64,000 bases of DNA, from positions 1 to 64,000 of the forward strand of contig NZ_CANLFS010000013.1 of the NCBI RefSeq assembly GCF_947490095.1, given 5' to 3'. Below are positions 1-8,647 of this stretch, in pieces. Numbering within the stretch: the first letter of the stretch is position 1; the number at the start of each line of letters is the position of its first letter. The notes under the pieces are model-generated. The model saw only the letters and a list, made by a program, of their open reading frames with translations. It did not search any database and had not been told where the DNA came from. A program made the translations under genes and the position numbers. Origin of the DNA: an uncultured Halomonas sp. GTDB taxonomy: Bacteria; Pseudomonadota; Gammaproteobacteria; Pseudomonadales; Halomonadaceae.

Positions 1-182
1 ACCGCCACGTAGCCGTCGCTTTCCGGGTCCGGCTCAGCCTGGGTGAAAGTGTTGTTACCCTCCGCGTATGCCCTGCCGTTGGGCCGCTTCAGTGCGATAT
101 CGCCCTCGGTTGTCTCCACGCGATAGACCCCGTCGCCATCCACCTTCAGCGACAGCTCGCCCTGTTGTTCTACGTAAGCCAT
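1..182 (-). CDS. Truncated hypothetical protein, N-terminal part
   Basis: An open frame runs off the left edge. The ATG is the complement of 180-182, preceded by a GAGGG ribosome-binding site about eight bases upstream, so the start looks real. The visible 60 residues begin MAYVEQQGELSLKVDGDG and are acidic and Gly/Asn/Asp-rich (later GRAYAEGNNTFTQAEPD), with no signal peptide or membrane segment. The composition resembles the start of a large secreted or repeat protein, but the family is not recognised and the remainder lies outside the window. Confidence 0.5.
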   Translation of the reverse strand, partial: MAYVEQQGELSLKVDGDGVYRVETTEGDIALKRPNGRAYAEGNNTFTQAEPDPESDGYVA

Positions 183-339
183 GATTGATTTCCCTCGAGA
201 ATATTGAGTTATCTTGTAGCGATTGGTGGGGATAGCCTAGACAACAGCCGTGCAATCGCCAGGATTGTTGCTGTAAATGCTAACCATATTAGCAATATTT
301 TTATATGGAGCTACTGGACGGCGGATGTAAAGGCGTTTG
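183..339. other. AT-rich intergenic stretch, nothing assigned
   Basis: This lies upstream of the truncated minus-strand gene and probably holds its promoter. It is visibly AT-rich around 275-305. No gene, hairpin or clear promoter pair was recognised. The IS5 remnant begins at its right edge. Confidence 0.3.
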
Positions 340-990
340 CAATCCGGACAATAAAGGGCTGAGCCCTTTTTCACGGCAAGGTTTCAGACCGTGAGGTGAC
401 TGCCGAGGGTAATCGGCTATTCGTCGAAGTCGTTCTCTGGGTTGCCCGGACAGGCGCTCCCTCGCGCGATCTGCCTGACGCATTTCGGTCGTTGGCACTC
501 GGACCGCTAAGGCAGAAAAGGCATTAACAGCTGATGACCGACGGCTGCATTGTCAGAGTCCATCAACAGGGAGCGGCGAAAAACACTCAGAACGCGGAAG
601 CCATAGGCAAGTCCCGAGGGGGATTAAGCACAAAAGTCCATGCCCCGGTCGATGCGCAGAGCAATCCATACGTTTGATTCTCACACTGGGACAAGCATCG
701 GAGTATGGTATCGCTCCCGCGCTATTAGAAAGCTTTTCTCCGCAAGCGGTGCTGGGTGACAAGGGACATCATTCAGGCCGTGGGTTCAGAGCCGGTGATT
801 TCTCCCAAAAGAAATCACCGGGCACACATTGAAGTGGACTGGCATTGCTACCAGGAACCGCAATCTAGTAGAAAGACTCTTTGATAAAATCAAAAGATTC
901 AGACAGTTATTTACATATTGTGAGTGACTGGCCAGGAATTACCAGTCACTACACTTTGTCTCGTATCAGCCATTATATGGCTAGCTGTAG
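340..990 (+). pseudogene. Decayed IS5-family (IS427-type) transposase
   Basis: Read across frames, the plus strand encodes an almost complete IS5/IS427-like transposase broken by stops and frameshifts. Recognisable blocks in order are GKVSDREVTAEGNRLFVEVV, LWVARTGAPSRDLPDAF (about 375-480), TDGCIVRVHQQGA followed by AIGKSRGGLSTKVHAPVDA (about 535-655), LTLGQASEYGIAPALLE and AVLGDKGH (about 680-770), EPVISPKRNH (about 790-820), RNRNLVERLFDKIKRFR (about 853-905), and LARNYQSLHFVSYQP (about 930-975). The block order matches intact IS427 transposases, in which DGxIVRxHQ and SRGGLSTK lie in the catalytic core. At least three frame changes and several stops make it non-functional. It forms the left margin of the mobile-element pile. 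Confidence 0.8.
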
Positions 991-1079
991 GGACCTGGAT
1001 AATCAGGTCGCCTATAGGAGTTATCCTCTGCTAGTAGCCGCGAGGGAGCTTCTTCAGCAATTCATCCGGGAGCAGGTTA

Positions 1080-1235
1080 ATGGGCATCAAACTGCATAAA
1101 CAAGCGACGGCGACATCGAAGATCCGTGCCGAGACCCAGGCAGCACCCTTCAGCATCACGGATAGCGAGCTGGCCCGTCAGTATGGCGTCGCCACCGCGG
1201 CCATCCTGCGCTGGTGTTACCGTGTTAAATTGTAG
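1080..1235 (+). pseudogene. IS481-type transposase, N-terminal fragment
   Basis: A 51-codon frame starting MGIKLHKQATATSKIR matches the N-terminus of IS481-family transposases, which open with a short basic segment and a helix-turn-helix; here LARQYGVATAAILRW is the recognisable helix-turn-helix. The frame ends at a stop where the next fragment (IS3-type, opposite strand) begins, so the catalytic DDE domain is missing. Its intact relatives are roughly 300 residues or more. It is a relic cut by a neighbouring insertion or deletion. Confidence 0.65.
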
Positions 1236-1436
1236 GGTTCCAGGCGATCGGCGCCGGGGCGGCGGTCCGCCGTCACTTCGCCTTCTGCGACCCAACGGTA
1301 GTAGATCCGCACGTTGATGCCCATCACCTGACAGGCCTTGGCCAGCCGAGCCCCTTGCACCAGAGTCTGGCGATCCGGGAGGCTGGTCAGTCGTTCTCGT
1401 CGTTGGTCGTGCCCCAGATCGCCTCGGCTTAATGGA
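1217..1436 (-). pseudogene. IS3-type OrfB, N-terminal fragment
   Basis: On the minus strand the frame reads DLGHDQRRERLTSLPDRQ, GARLAKACQVMGINVRIYYRW, ADRRPGADRLEPYNLT. This is the helix-turn-helix start of the OrfB transposase of an IS3-family group whose OrfA looks like the fragment at 2745-3011. It ends around 1230 against the IS481 fragment and is cut at about 1437 by the IS110 element. The three integrase catalytic motifs are absent. Together with the fragment at 2745-3011 it suggests one IS3 element, minus orientation, split by IS110. Confidence 0.6.
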
Positions 1437-1508
1437 ATGGTCCGCCCCTTCCTAGCTACCCTTGGGGGCGTCCCCGTCAAACCTGGAGCCACATCAGGAG
1501 AGCGAATC

Positions 1509-2535
1509 ATGGCCATTGCAACCATCGGCATCGACATCGGCAAGAGCAAGTTTCATGTGTGCGGCCTGGATGAGCGCGGCCATGTGACGTTACGCAAGAT
1601 GTTCTCCCGTACAGTTCTGATTCGATGTCTGGCCAACACACCGCCTGCTCGTGTGGCCACCGTGGCCTGTGCCGGCGCCCATTTCATTGGCCGCAAGGCA
1701 GAATCCTTCGACCACGAGGCCCAACTGCTACCGGCTCAGTATGTTAAGGCCTATGTGAACCCCCAGAAGAACGACTACGCCGACGCCGAAGCTATCGCTG
1801 AAGCAGCGACACGGCCGACGATGCGTTCGGTGCCAGTCAAGCCTGCCGACCGCCAGGCGTTACAACTTCTGCACCGGCAACGCAGCGGCTGGATCGCTGA
1901 ACGAACAGCGCTGGCCAATCGAATCCGCGCCATGTTGCTGGAGTTCGGAATCACGACTCCCAAGAACCTCTCTCAGTTGCGCAAGCAACTGCCATTAGTG
2001 ATCGAGGATGCCGAGAATGAGCTGCCGGATCGGCTACGTCAGCTCCTCATCGAACTGTGGGATGACATGATGCGCCTGGACGAGCGGCTCACATCACTCA
2101 ATGCGGAACTCGACATTTATGCGCGCACGGATCCGCAAACGAAACTTTTGTTGAGCATCCCCGGTGTTGGCCCTATCGTCGCCACGGCGTTGATTTCAGG
2201 TATCGGCAGTGCCGACGCTTTTCGCAAAGGCCGCGACCTCGCAGCTTGGCTAGGCCTGGTTCCCCGACAATACAGCACCGGTGGCAAGACACGGCTGCTC
2301 GGGATAGGCAAACGCGGCAACCGTCACTTGCGCATGCTACTCATCCATGGTGCCCGCGCCGTGCTACGTCAGCAATCGCCAGGAAGATGACGGACTTCGA
2401 CGCTGGGTCGAGCGTGTCACGGCGCGTAAGCACACGAACGTAGTCGCGGTCGCGTTGGCCAACAAGATTGCGCGGGTTTTCCATCCCGTGCTGCGTCACC
2501 AAACTCCCTTTGAGGCACGGCTGATGAGTTCTTGA
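1509..2535 (+). pseudogene. IS110-family (IS1111-like) transposase, frameshifted
   Basis: The ATG at 1509 opens MAIATIGIDIGKSKFHVCGL, the DEDD RuvC-like N-terminus of IS110 transposases, with Asp9 and, further on, Asp89/Asp92 in KNDYADAEAI. The C-terminal transposase_20 region (SIPGVGPIVATALISGIG, AWLGLVPRQYSTGGK, GNRHLRMLLIHGARAVLR) is intact to about 2365. The frame then shifts: the expected continuation SNRQEDDGLRRWVERV to FEARLMSS lies in another frame, up to the stop at 2535. A loss of about 5 bases between two TACG copies near 2363-2371 would explain this. The usual catalytic Glu of the E-A-C-x-G-A-H motif is Val52. The element probably spans roughly 1437-2570; its exact ends were not defined. 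Confidence 0.85.
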
Positions 2536-2744
2536 ACACTGGAGCTCAAGAGGTTCAAAACTGGTTTTTCAGAGAGTTAGTTCCCACCGAGTGAATGCAA
2601 GCGCCGGAAGTCGATGGCGGAAACAGATCACCGGCATACCGAGAGCCTGGTCAAAAAAGCGGCCCGTACAGAGGTCAGCGGCTTATTCAGGAGCGGTATG
2701 CGCGGATCTCCATCGTGGCCCGGGGCGTCCATGACGGTCCCACA

Positions 2745-3011
2745 TAGAGGTCGGATACATTAACGCAATCCTGTCATTGGAGCTGTTTCCAGGACAATCT
2801 GGAACTTCTCCTGGCTGGTCCATTGGTCGGGCTGGGTGGAACGTGATGGCAAAACTTTTCCTCATTCTCTGGCCTGTTTCCGCCAATTGTAGAGGGTTGT
2901 TGCGGTGATGCCTTCCTGTTCGGCCAATTCCGGGATGGTCATGCTCATAGACGGCGCCATCTTCTTGAGGATGGCTTCCTTACGCTCTGTGGGGTAACGC
3001 ACGTTGATCAC
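2745..3011 (-). pseudogene. IS3-type OrfA fragment with in-frame stop
   Basis: From a GTG at 3011 the minus strand reads VINVRYPTERKEAILKKM, IPELAEQEGITATTLYNWRK, then a TGA, then TQPDQWTSQEKFQIVLETAP before the match fades. This is the helix-turn-helix OrfA of an IS3-family group (pattern: PERKxAILKK, xEGIxxxTLYNWRxQAR, then a QWSxxxKFxxVxETA segment). The internal stop and degraded downstream part make it a relic. It is collinear with the OrfB start at 1217-1436 on the same strand, with IS110 between them. Confidence 0.65.
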
Positions 3012-3291
3012 CTCTCAATCCGTTTGGGTGACAACTACGCTGGCAGATAGGGCTTACAACGGGCTACCTATTCTGGCTCCGGCTCTGATCTCCTGACATG
3101 CCCTACCGCAGACGAAAGCTGTGTGTAATCCACTCTGATGCGATAGCGCACTACTACAAGGCACTAGACCATAGTCGCAAGCATTGGGAAAAACTTCATT
3201 TATTTTTCCAAGTCTCATCAATTGAGACGAACTCATCCAAACATCTCGCTAACCTATGCTTCGACTCCATAACTCATGACACCGCGCCATC
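3012..3291. other. Intergenic region upstream of the iclR cassette
   Basis: About 280 bases of moderate GC separate the IS3 relic from the iclR start. No intact gene is seen. The AT-richer part near 3170-3240 is the likely place for the promoter and autoregulatory operator of the IclR-type gene, but no unambiguous promoter pair or palindrome was identified. Confidence 0.3.
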
Positions 3292-4086
3292 ATGTCCAGA
3301 CTCACCACGCCGAGCCAAGCACCTTCCACACTCCACCACGCGATGCAGGTGCTACAGACCACGGCTGCCTGTGGCTATCGTGGTGCTGCCGTCGATGACT
3401 ATATGGATGCGCTGGAGCTCAGCCGGCCCACTATCTATCGCCTGCTTAAAGGGCTGAGGGAGCAGGGGTTTCTCAGAGCGTCACCAATCAGAGGCCGCTA
3501 CCTGCTTGGCTATGAGTTACTGGTGCTTGGCTCTCAAGCCGGCAACGGTTCAGGGCTGCGCGACCTCACCCGCCCACGGCTGCTCAGCCTGGCCCAGCGG
3601 CTTGGCGACAGCTTTTACCTGTTCGCGCTCGATGGCTTTAGCGCGGTTTGCCTCGAAGTGCAGAACGGTAAATATCCGGTAGGCAGCTTTGTCCGAGCCA
3701 CCGGTGGCAGAGTCCCCCTAGGTGTAGGACAAGCCTCGATTGCCCTGCTCGCCTATCTGAGCAAGCAGGAGCGCGAGTCGATACTTGCCCACAATGCGCA
3801 GCAACTTGAGCACGAATACGGCATTTCGCTGCAGGCCATCAACAAAGAGATCGATCACCTGCTGCAAGTGGGCTATGCGCGCGGCGCTGAAGGCTCCCAC
3901 CTCCCTGAATACACTGGCTTGGCCACCCCCATTCTTGATCACAGTGGCCATCCGCTCGGAGCAATGAGCTGCTCCATGCTCAAGTCTCGCTTGAGCGAAG
4001 AGCACAAGCTGCAAGTACTTCAGGGGATGCGCGACGAAGTCGTTGAACTTGTTCAACAGGCCCATGGCCTGCTCTATATCGAGTGA
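3292..4086 (+). CDS. IclR-family transcriptional regulator
   Basis: 264 residues, the usual IclR length. The N-terminal winged helix-turn-helix covers about residues 12-75 (LHHAMQVLQTTAA, LELSRPTIYRLLKGLREQGF). The C-terminal effector domain follows, with ATGGRVPLGVGQASIALLAY (the GxxxPLxxGAxGKAxLA-like segment) and YARGAEGSHLPEYTGLATPI. IclR proteins commonly control adjacent catabolic genes in response to small acids. The next gene, an FAD oxidoreductase, starts 7 bases after the stop, so this regulator probably governs the oxidoreductase-antiporter cassette and is cotranscribed with it. Base composition is less GC-rich than the core genes after 12.6 kb. The effector cannot be inferred. Confidence 0.9.
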   Translation: MSRLTTPSQAPSTLHHAMQVLQTTAACGYRGAAVDDYMDALELSRPTIYRLLKGLREQGFLRASPIRGRYLLGYELLVLGSQAGNGSGLRDLTRPRLLSLAQRLGDSFYLFALDGFSAVCLEVQNGKYPVGSFVRATGGRVPLGVGQASIALLAYLSKQERESILAHNAQQLEHEYGISLQAINKEIDHLLQVGYARGAEGSHLPEYTGLATPILDHSGHPLGAMSCSMLKSRLSEEHKLQVLQGMRDEVVELVQQAHGLLYIE

Positions 4087-4093
4087 CTGGCTC

Positions 4094-5383
4094 ATGACTC
4101 ATCCCATCGCCCCCTTGCATCAGCGCCCCTGCGGCTGGAACACCCAGCTCACACCTCGGCAGTGTCGCCAGCCAGCCCATGGCACCTTAGACGCAGAGCT
4201 CGTCATCGTCGGTGCCGGCTATACCGGCCTGGCTGCCGCCGAAGCCTGGGCCAAAGAACATCCCGATGACCGTGTGATAATCCTCGATTCCGAAGCGGTA
4301 GGCGAGGGCAGCCCCGGGCGCAACTCTGGCTTCATGCTCGAAGTGGCATTAGCCGATGATGCCTCAAGCGCCGAGCTTGAGCGCATGTCTGAATTGAATG
4401 CTTTAAGCCGAAAAACCATGAGTCGCTTGCGCCAACGTGTTGAGCAACATGGTATTGATTGTCACCTGGAGCATAGCGGCACCTATCGGGCAGCAAACAC
4501 GCCCGCCGGTATTTCTTCCTTGACTGACTATCGGTCTTTTCTTGAAGCCGCTGGTCTTCGCTACGAACACCTCAGCCGCAGCGCTCTCAATGAACGCATT
4601 GGCACTTCTTACTATGCCGAAGGTTTGTATTCACCCGATTGTTACCTGGTACAGCCAGCAGCCTTGGTTCGTGGACTGGCTGATGCGCTTCCGGCATCGG
4701 TGCAGCTGTATGAACACAGTCCGGCTAACGCGGTACGCGCCAATGATAAGGGTTGGAGCGTTTCCACACCTGACGCCGAGATTCGTGCCCCCAGGGTCAT
4801 CCTGGCAAATAACGCATTTTCTCGCGCTTTGGGGGCCGATACATCGCGCCTGACAGCTATCTATACCTACGCGGCCGTAACACCAGTACTTCCTCAGACA
4901 CTCCGGGAGCAGATTATGCCCAAGAGCTGGGGGCTACTTCCTGCCCACCGCCTGGGCTGTACGCTACGCAGCACACATGACGGAAGGATGCTGATCCGCT
5001 CTTGCTATAGCTATGAGCATGAAGAAGACAACTCCCTTATTGAACGCTCACTGGCGCACAGCCTAGCCCGTCGCTATCCGGAACTTTCCGGCATGAACTT
5101 TGAATCCGTGTGGGGCGGCACCACAGGACTGACGCATAACGGCGCACCGCTCTGGGGGGAAATCAAACCTGGCCTTTACGTCTCGGCTGGCTGCAACGGT
5201 GGCGGCGTTGTGAAAGGCACTTTTCTGGGTGACGCCCTCGCACGTTATGCATCAGGTCAACCTGTAGAACCCATCCATCAACTCTTCGGCAAGGCAAGCT
5301 GGATGCCTCCCGAACCCTTGCGCCACCTGGGCTTTTGCCTGGTGTCTGCCCTGGAAAAACGCCGAGCCGGTGGCGAGGCATAA
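4094..5383 (+). CDS. FAD-dependent amine/amino-acid oxidoreductase (DAO superfamily)
   Basis: 429 residues from the ATG at 4094, which does not overlap iclR; an in-frame ATG at 4043 would overlap it. The dinucleotide-binding fold is plain: ELVIVGAGYTGLAAAEAWA near residue 37, followed by the acidic end of strand 2 (VIILDSEAVGEGSPGRNSGF). The C-terminal FAD contact is GLYVSAGCNGGGVVKGTFLG near residue 375. The layout resembles gamma-glutamylputrescine oxidase (PuuB) and other DadA/DAO proteins that oxidise primary or secondary amines. With an IclR regulator in front and an ion antiporter behind, it may be the catabolic enzyme of a small uptake-and-oxidation cassette. The substrate is not predictable from sequence. 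Confidence 0.85.
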   Translation: MTHPIAPLHQRPCGWNTQLTPRQCRQPAHGTLDAELVIVGAGYTGLAAAEAWAKEHPDDRVIILDSEAVGEGSPGRNSGFMLEVALADDASSAELERMSELNALSRKTMSRLRQRVEQHGIDCHLEHSGTYRAANTPAGISSLTDYRSFLEAAGLRYEHLSRSALNERIGTSYYAEGLYSPDCYLVQPAALVRGLADALPASVQLYEHSPANAVRANDKGWSVSTPDAEIRAPRVILANNAFSRALGADTSRLTAIYTYAAVTPVLPQTLREQIMPKSWGLLPAHRLGCTLRSTHDGRMLIRSCYSYEHEEDNSLIERSLAHSLARRYPELSGMNFESVWGGTTGLTHNGAPLWGEIKPGLYVSAGCNGGGVVKGTFLGDALARYASGQPVEPIHQLFGKASWMPPEPLRHLGFCLVSALEKRRAGGEA

Positions 5384-5432
5384 CAACAACCCCTTACCGC
5401 GCCCATAAGGCACAACAATAAACGAGGTAATT

Positions 5433-6848
5433 ATGGAAACAGCTACGCATCTCGGCATGCTATCAGTGCTGCCAGCAACCCTTGCCATTATCCTGGCTTT
5501 TGTCACCCGAAATACGGTGTTCTCTCTGGCCGTCGCCTGCTTTGTTGGCATCATGACCATGGGCAGCGGGCTCATGGGTTTCCCTACTCTTCTTAAAGAA
5601 ACCCTGGGTACCACCAGCTTCTCCTGGATTCTGCTGCTTGAGCTTTTCATTGGCACTGTTATTGCTTTTTTCCAACGGACCGGGGCAATTCAAAACTTTG
5701 CTAACTGGGTAGAAAAACGTGCCATGACCCGTGTCAAAGTACAGCTTATTGGCTGGTTCATGGGCATGTTCGTGTTTTTCAGTGATTACTTCAGTCCACT
5801 TTTTGTTGGTAGCACCGTTCGTGGTTTGACAGACCGTTATAGAGTATCGAGGGAAAAGCTTGCCTATATTGCTGACTCAACTTCGGCGCCTGTCAGTGTA
5901 CTCGTACCAATCACTGGCTGGGCAGTTTTTATTTCTGGGCTGTTGGTCGGCATGGGCCCAATAGAAAATGTTGGCCAATCCATGTCGGTCTTTTTGCATG
6001 CTATTCCTTACAACCTTTACGCCTGGCTGTCAGTGGCTACCGTAGGGCTTGTTATTGTTGGCATAGTTCCATTGTTTGGCCCCATGAAAAAAGCCGAGGC
6101 CCGCGCTCTTGAGGAAAACAAGGTGCTTCGGGATGGCGCCGAACCACTGCTGGGTGAGGAGCTCACAGATATCGAGCCTTACCCCGAAGTGCGTACATCA
6201 CTTTTCCTGAACTTTGTAATGCCTGTACTCGTAGTGATCGGTGTGGCCGTTGGTACCTTCATCGTCATGGGTTCCGCCAAAACCATGGAAGCTTTCTTGG
6301 CTGCAGCTATCTTTCTCGGTATTGTCATGCGCCTTCAGGGCGTACCGCTAAATGACATCATGAAAACGTCCATTTCAGGTATGAAAGGCGTCATGCCCGC
6401 TATTGTCATTCTGGCGCTGGCCTACTCACTCAACCAGCTTTCTAAAGATATGGGAACAGCTCTTTATATCGTCGAAGCCACTGAAAGCTGGCTTACTCCT
6501 GCTCTCCTGCCAACCATGACATTTTTGATAGCTGCTGTAATTGCTTTCTCCACGGGCACATCCTGGGGAACCTTTGCGATCATGATGCCATTATCTGTGC
6601 CAGTCGCTTTTGCTTTTACAGGTGACACCATCACACCACTGATCTATGCAACAGTCGCAGCTGTAGCCGGTGGTGGCGTCTTCGGCGACCATTGCTCGCC
6701 TCTTTCAGACACTTCTGTACTGGCCTCAACAGGCGCTGCTTCTGATCATATTGATCACATAAAAACCCAAATTCCATATGCCCTGGCGGTTGCTGTAGTA
6801 GCTTTAGTCGCCTACCTGCTGATGGGCTTTTTCTGGATTGGTGTCTGA
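5433..6848 (+). CDS. NhaC-family Na+/H+ antiporter-type transporter
   Basis: 471 residues with about a dozen hydrophobic segments and no signal peptide. Family signatures include VFFSDYFSPLFVGSTVRGLT, SAPVSVLVPITGW, FSTGTSWGTFAIMMPL and the conserved GDHCSPLSDTSVLASTGA near residue 415. NhaC relatives exchange Na+ for H+ or for organic anions (malate/lactate antiporters), so the pump could move an organic substrate of the upstream oxidoreductase as well as Na+. It follows a 49-base gap with a GAGG ribosome-binding site, and a strong terminator lies 28 bases after the stop, closing the three-gene cassette. Confidence 0.88.
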   Translation: METATHLGMLSVLPATLAIILAFVTRNTVFSLAVACFVGIMTMGSGLMGFPTLLKETLGTTSFSWILLLELFIGTVIAFFQRTGAIQNFANWVEKRAMTRVKVQLIGWFMGMFVFFSDYFSPLFVGSTVRGLTDRYRVSREKLAYIADSTSAPVSVLVPITGWAVFISGLLVGMGPIENVGQSMSVFLHAIPYNLYAWLSVATVGLVIVGIVPLFGPMKKAEARALEENKVLRDGAEPLLGEELTDIEPYPEVRTSLFLNFVMPVLVVIGVAVGTFIVMGSAKTMEAFLAAAIFLGIVMRLQGVPLNDIMKTSISGMKGVMPAIVILALAYSLNQLSKDMGTALYIVEATESWLTPALLPTMTFLIAAVIAFSTGTSWGTFAIMMPLSVPVAFAFTGDTITPLIYATVAAVAGGGVFGDHCSPLSDTSVLASTGAASDHIDHIKTQIPYALAVAVVALVAYLLMGFFWIGV

Positions 6849-6876
6849 CACCTTTTGCCCGCCACACCACCTGACG

Positions 6877-6909
6877 TGCCTCTGGATATCTTTATCCAGA
6901 GGCATTTTT
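6877..6909 (+). terminator. Rho-independent terminator of the iclR cassette
   Basis: An 11-base perfect stem (TGCCTCTGGAT at 6877-6887 with its complement at 6894-6904), a six-base loop, then five T residues. It sits 28 bases downstream of the NhaC-type stop. Confidence 0.92.
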
Positions 6910-6974
6910 CTCCGTCTTTAGCCCACCCAGCGGAGTCTGTCAACGTGGCTGCCTTATAAAATGAATTCGATTCT

Positions 6975-7310
6975 TTACAATCCTGCGGCTTGTGGCACCG
7001 GCTCCCGCTCGGGATTCAGGTGCACCATCTCCGGCAAGCTGAGATTTCGGATGTCACCCGACCAGCGTTCCGGATGACGTTGCTTCGCCGCCTCGAAGAG
7101 CCCCTGGCGCTGCGCCAAGATGTCTTTGGCCTTGCCGTTATGACGCTGGCTTGGCCTGACATAGCGAAGGGCACTGTGCCGGTGCTCATGGTTGTACCAC
7201 ACAGTAAATTGCTGGACCCAGTCTTGGGCTTCGACCAAGGTTGCGAAGCCGTCGACGGGGAAGCCTGACCGGTACTTCAACGTTTTGAAAGCCGGCTCGG
7301 CGTAGGCGTT
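6975..7310 (-). pseudogene. IS3-type OrfB, C-terminal part (interrupted by IS110)
   Basis: The minus strand reads NAYAEPAFKTLKYRSGFPVD, then WVQQFTVWYNHEHRHSALRY and HPERWSGDIRNLSLPEMVHL, the end of the integrase domain and the C-terminus of an IS3-family OrfB. It begins abruptly at 7310. The immediately preceding residues (SRPRVSND) are encoded at 8648-8690 beyond the IS110 element. Joining 7310 to 8648 gives VSND-NAYAEP, as in intact relatives, so IS110 inserted cleanly here. Confidence 0.8.
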
Positions 7311-8647
7311 GATGCTCCTATATCTGTCAAGTCACGTATTCAGCTACTTTGAGGCCATACCGTAGAAGACGATAAACCTCACGAATGATGTAACGCTTGA
7401 GGCACCTGACAATATCACGTTTTGTCTTGCCTTCTGCGGTTCTTGGCGCAACATACGCTCTGGTTAGTTCGTGGCCGCGCATGCGCACGATCGCCATGCG
7501 ATAGATGGCAGCATTGAGCTTTTTGTGTCCACCCCTGTTGATTCTATATCGGCCTGATGTCTTTCCTGATGAGGCGGGAATAGGGCTAATGCCGGCCAGC
7601 TTTGCCAATGCCGCCTCGGATTTGATTCTTTCCGGATTATCTCCCACAACAATCAATATTTCTGCTGCCGTGTGAATGCTGATGCCATACGACTCGACCA
7701 GTTGCGGTACGGCTTCCTGCACAAGGTCATGGATCATTTTATTCAATGAATCGGCTTCCTCATCCAGAGAAACCCACCGCCGAGACAGGGAGCGAAGCGT
7801 ATGCTTAATGCTATCTGTCGTATTCTCCAACAAGCCGGGACGTAGCCTGGAAAATTTGTTTGCAAGGGCCACTGGCGTTTTCGCTTCAGCGTTAGCCCGT
7901 ACATCGTCTGGTGCATGAACCATGCATAGCCTTCAGAGTCACCATGGCCACTGTACGGGCTTTGACGGCCGTATCATAAGCCATCTTCAGCTGCCGAACC
8001 ATTTCAGCAGTGCCATCGGTCACCTTGGGTATAGCGGTTGCCATTCTGGATAGAACCGCACGGGCGGCATTCTCGGCGTCCAGAGTATCGGATTTTCCAT
8101 TCAGCCGCCGGAGTCGGCGATTGGGGCGACTCACCTCGATGACCAACGTGTCATGCCGACGAATGAAGGAAGTCAGAGAGGCGCCGTACAACCCGGTGCC
8201 TTCAACACCAAAGGCCAGGATTCGCCCAAAAGAACGTGCCCAGGCCAGCAGCTTTTCAAAGCCGTCACAGTCCGCCGTAACCGAAAGCGTTGATTGTAGG
8301 CCAGCGGTTGTATCTACAAGGGCAGCAACATGGATATGCTTATGCGTATCCACCCCAACGACGGTATGGCCGGAAGGTGCGATGTTAGGCAACTGTAAAG
8401 CCGTCATGTCAGCCTCTGAGTATGTCGAGTTATTGTCTCCAGAGTCGGCCAATTGGACAGGACTGTCATGAGAGTATATGCCTTCAGGCTCCTATTAAGT
8501 CACAGCTTCGCCGTACTGGAATTAGATGCCCGGTCCGGGGCTGACAGATCAACGCCAAAGCATGCAATGGCCAATCATTGCAAGAGTCAAGCCACTCGGA
8601 ACAGTGTCTTCCGGAACTATCATGAACCCGGCAATGAAAGACTGACA
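7311..8647 (-). mobile_element. IS110-family element inserted in IS3-type OrfB
   Basis: Limits are set by the host frame: the flanking IS3-type OrfB reads continuously if 7311-8647 is removed. The 1,337-base size fits an IS110 element. It carries one transposase gene on the minus strand (7327-8407) and about 240 bases of upstream sequence. No long terminal inverted repeats are seen, as is usual for IS110. Confidence 0.75.
7327..8407 (-). pseudogene. IS110-family transposase, single frameshift
   Basis: The N-terminal part (ATG at 8407, MTALQLPNIAPSGHTVVGVD) carries the DEDD core: GVDTHKHIHVAALVD, the Glu in FGVEGTGLYGASLT, and KSDTLDAENAARA. The C-terminal part begins MVHAPDDVRANAEAK and holds the transposase_20 region (AALAKLAGISPIPASSGKTS, GHKKLNAAIYRMAIVRM). 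The two lie in different frames and meet near 7920, where related proteins read straight through TLKAM-xVHAPDDV, so one base has been gained (or two lost). Unlike the IS110 at 1509 the catalytic residues are all present. This copy therefore decayed by a single indel, unless it uses an unusual recoding event. Confidence 0.8.

Noticed and set aside
792..821. 12-base perfect hairpin resembling a terminator
   Set aside because: It lies inside the IS5 relic, in the block encoding EPVISPKRNH, and has no T-run; it is most simply a chance feature of the old coding sequence.
881..1099. 72-codon plus-strand open frame
   Set aside because: It covers the degraded C-terminal end of the IS5 transposase in the wrong frame and has no similarity or ribosome-binding site of its own.
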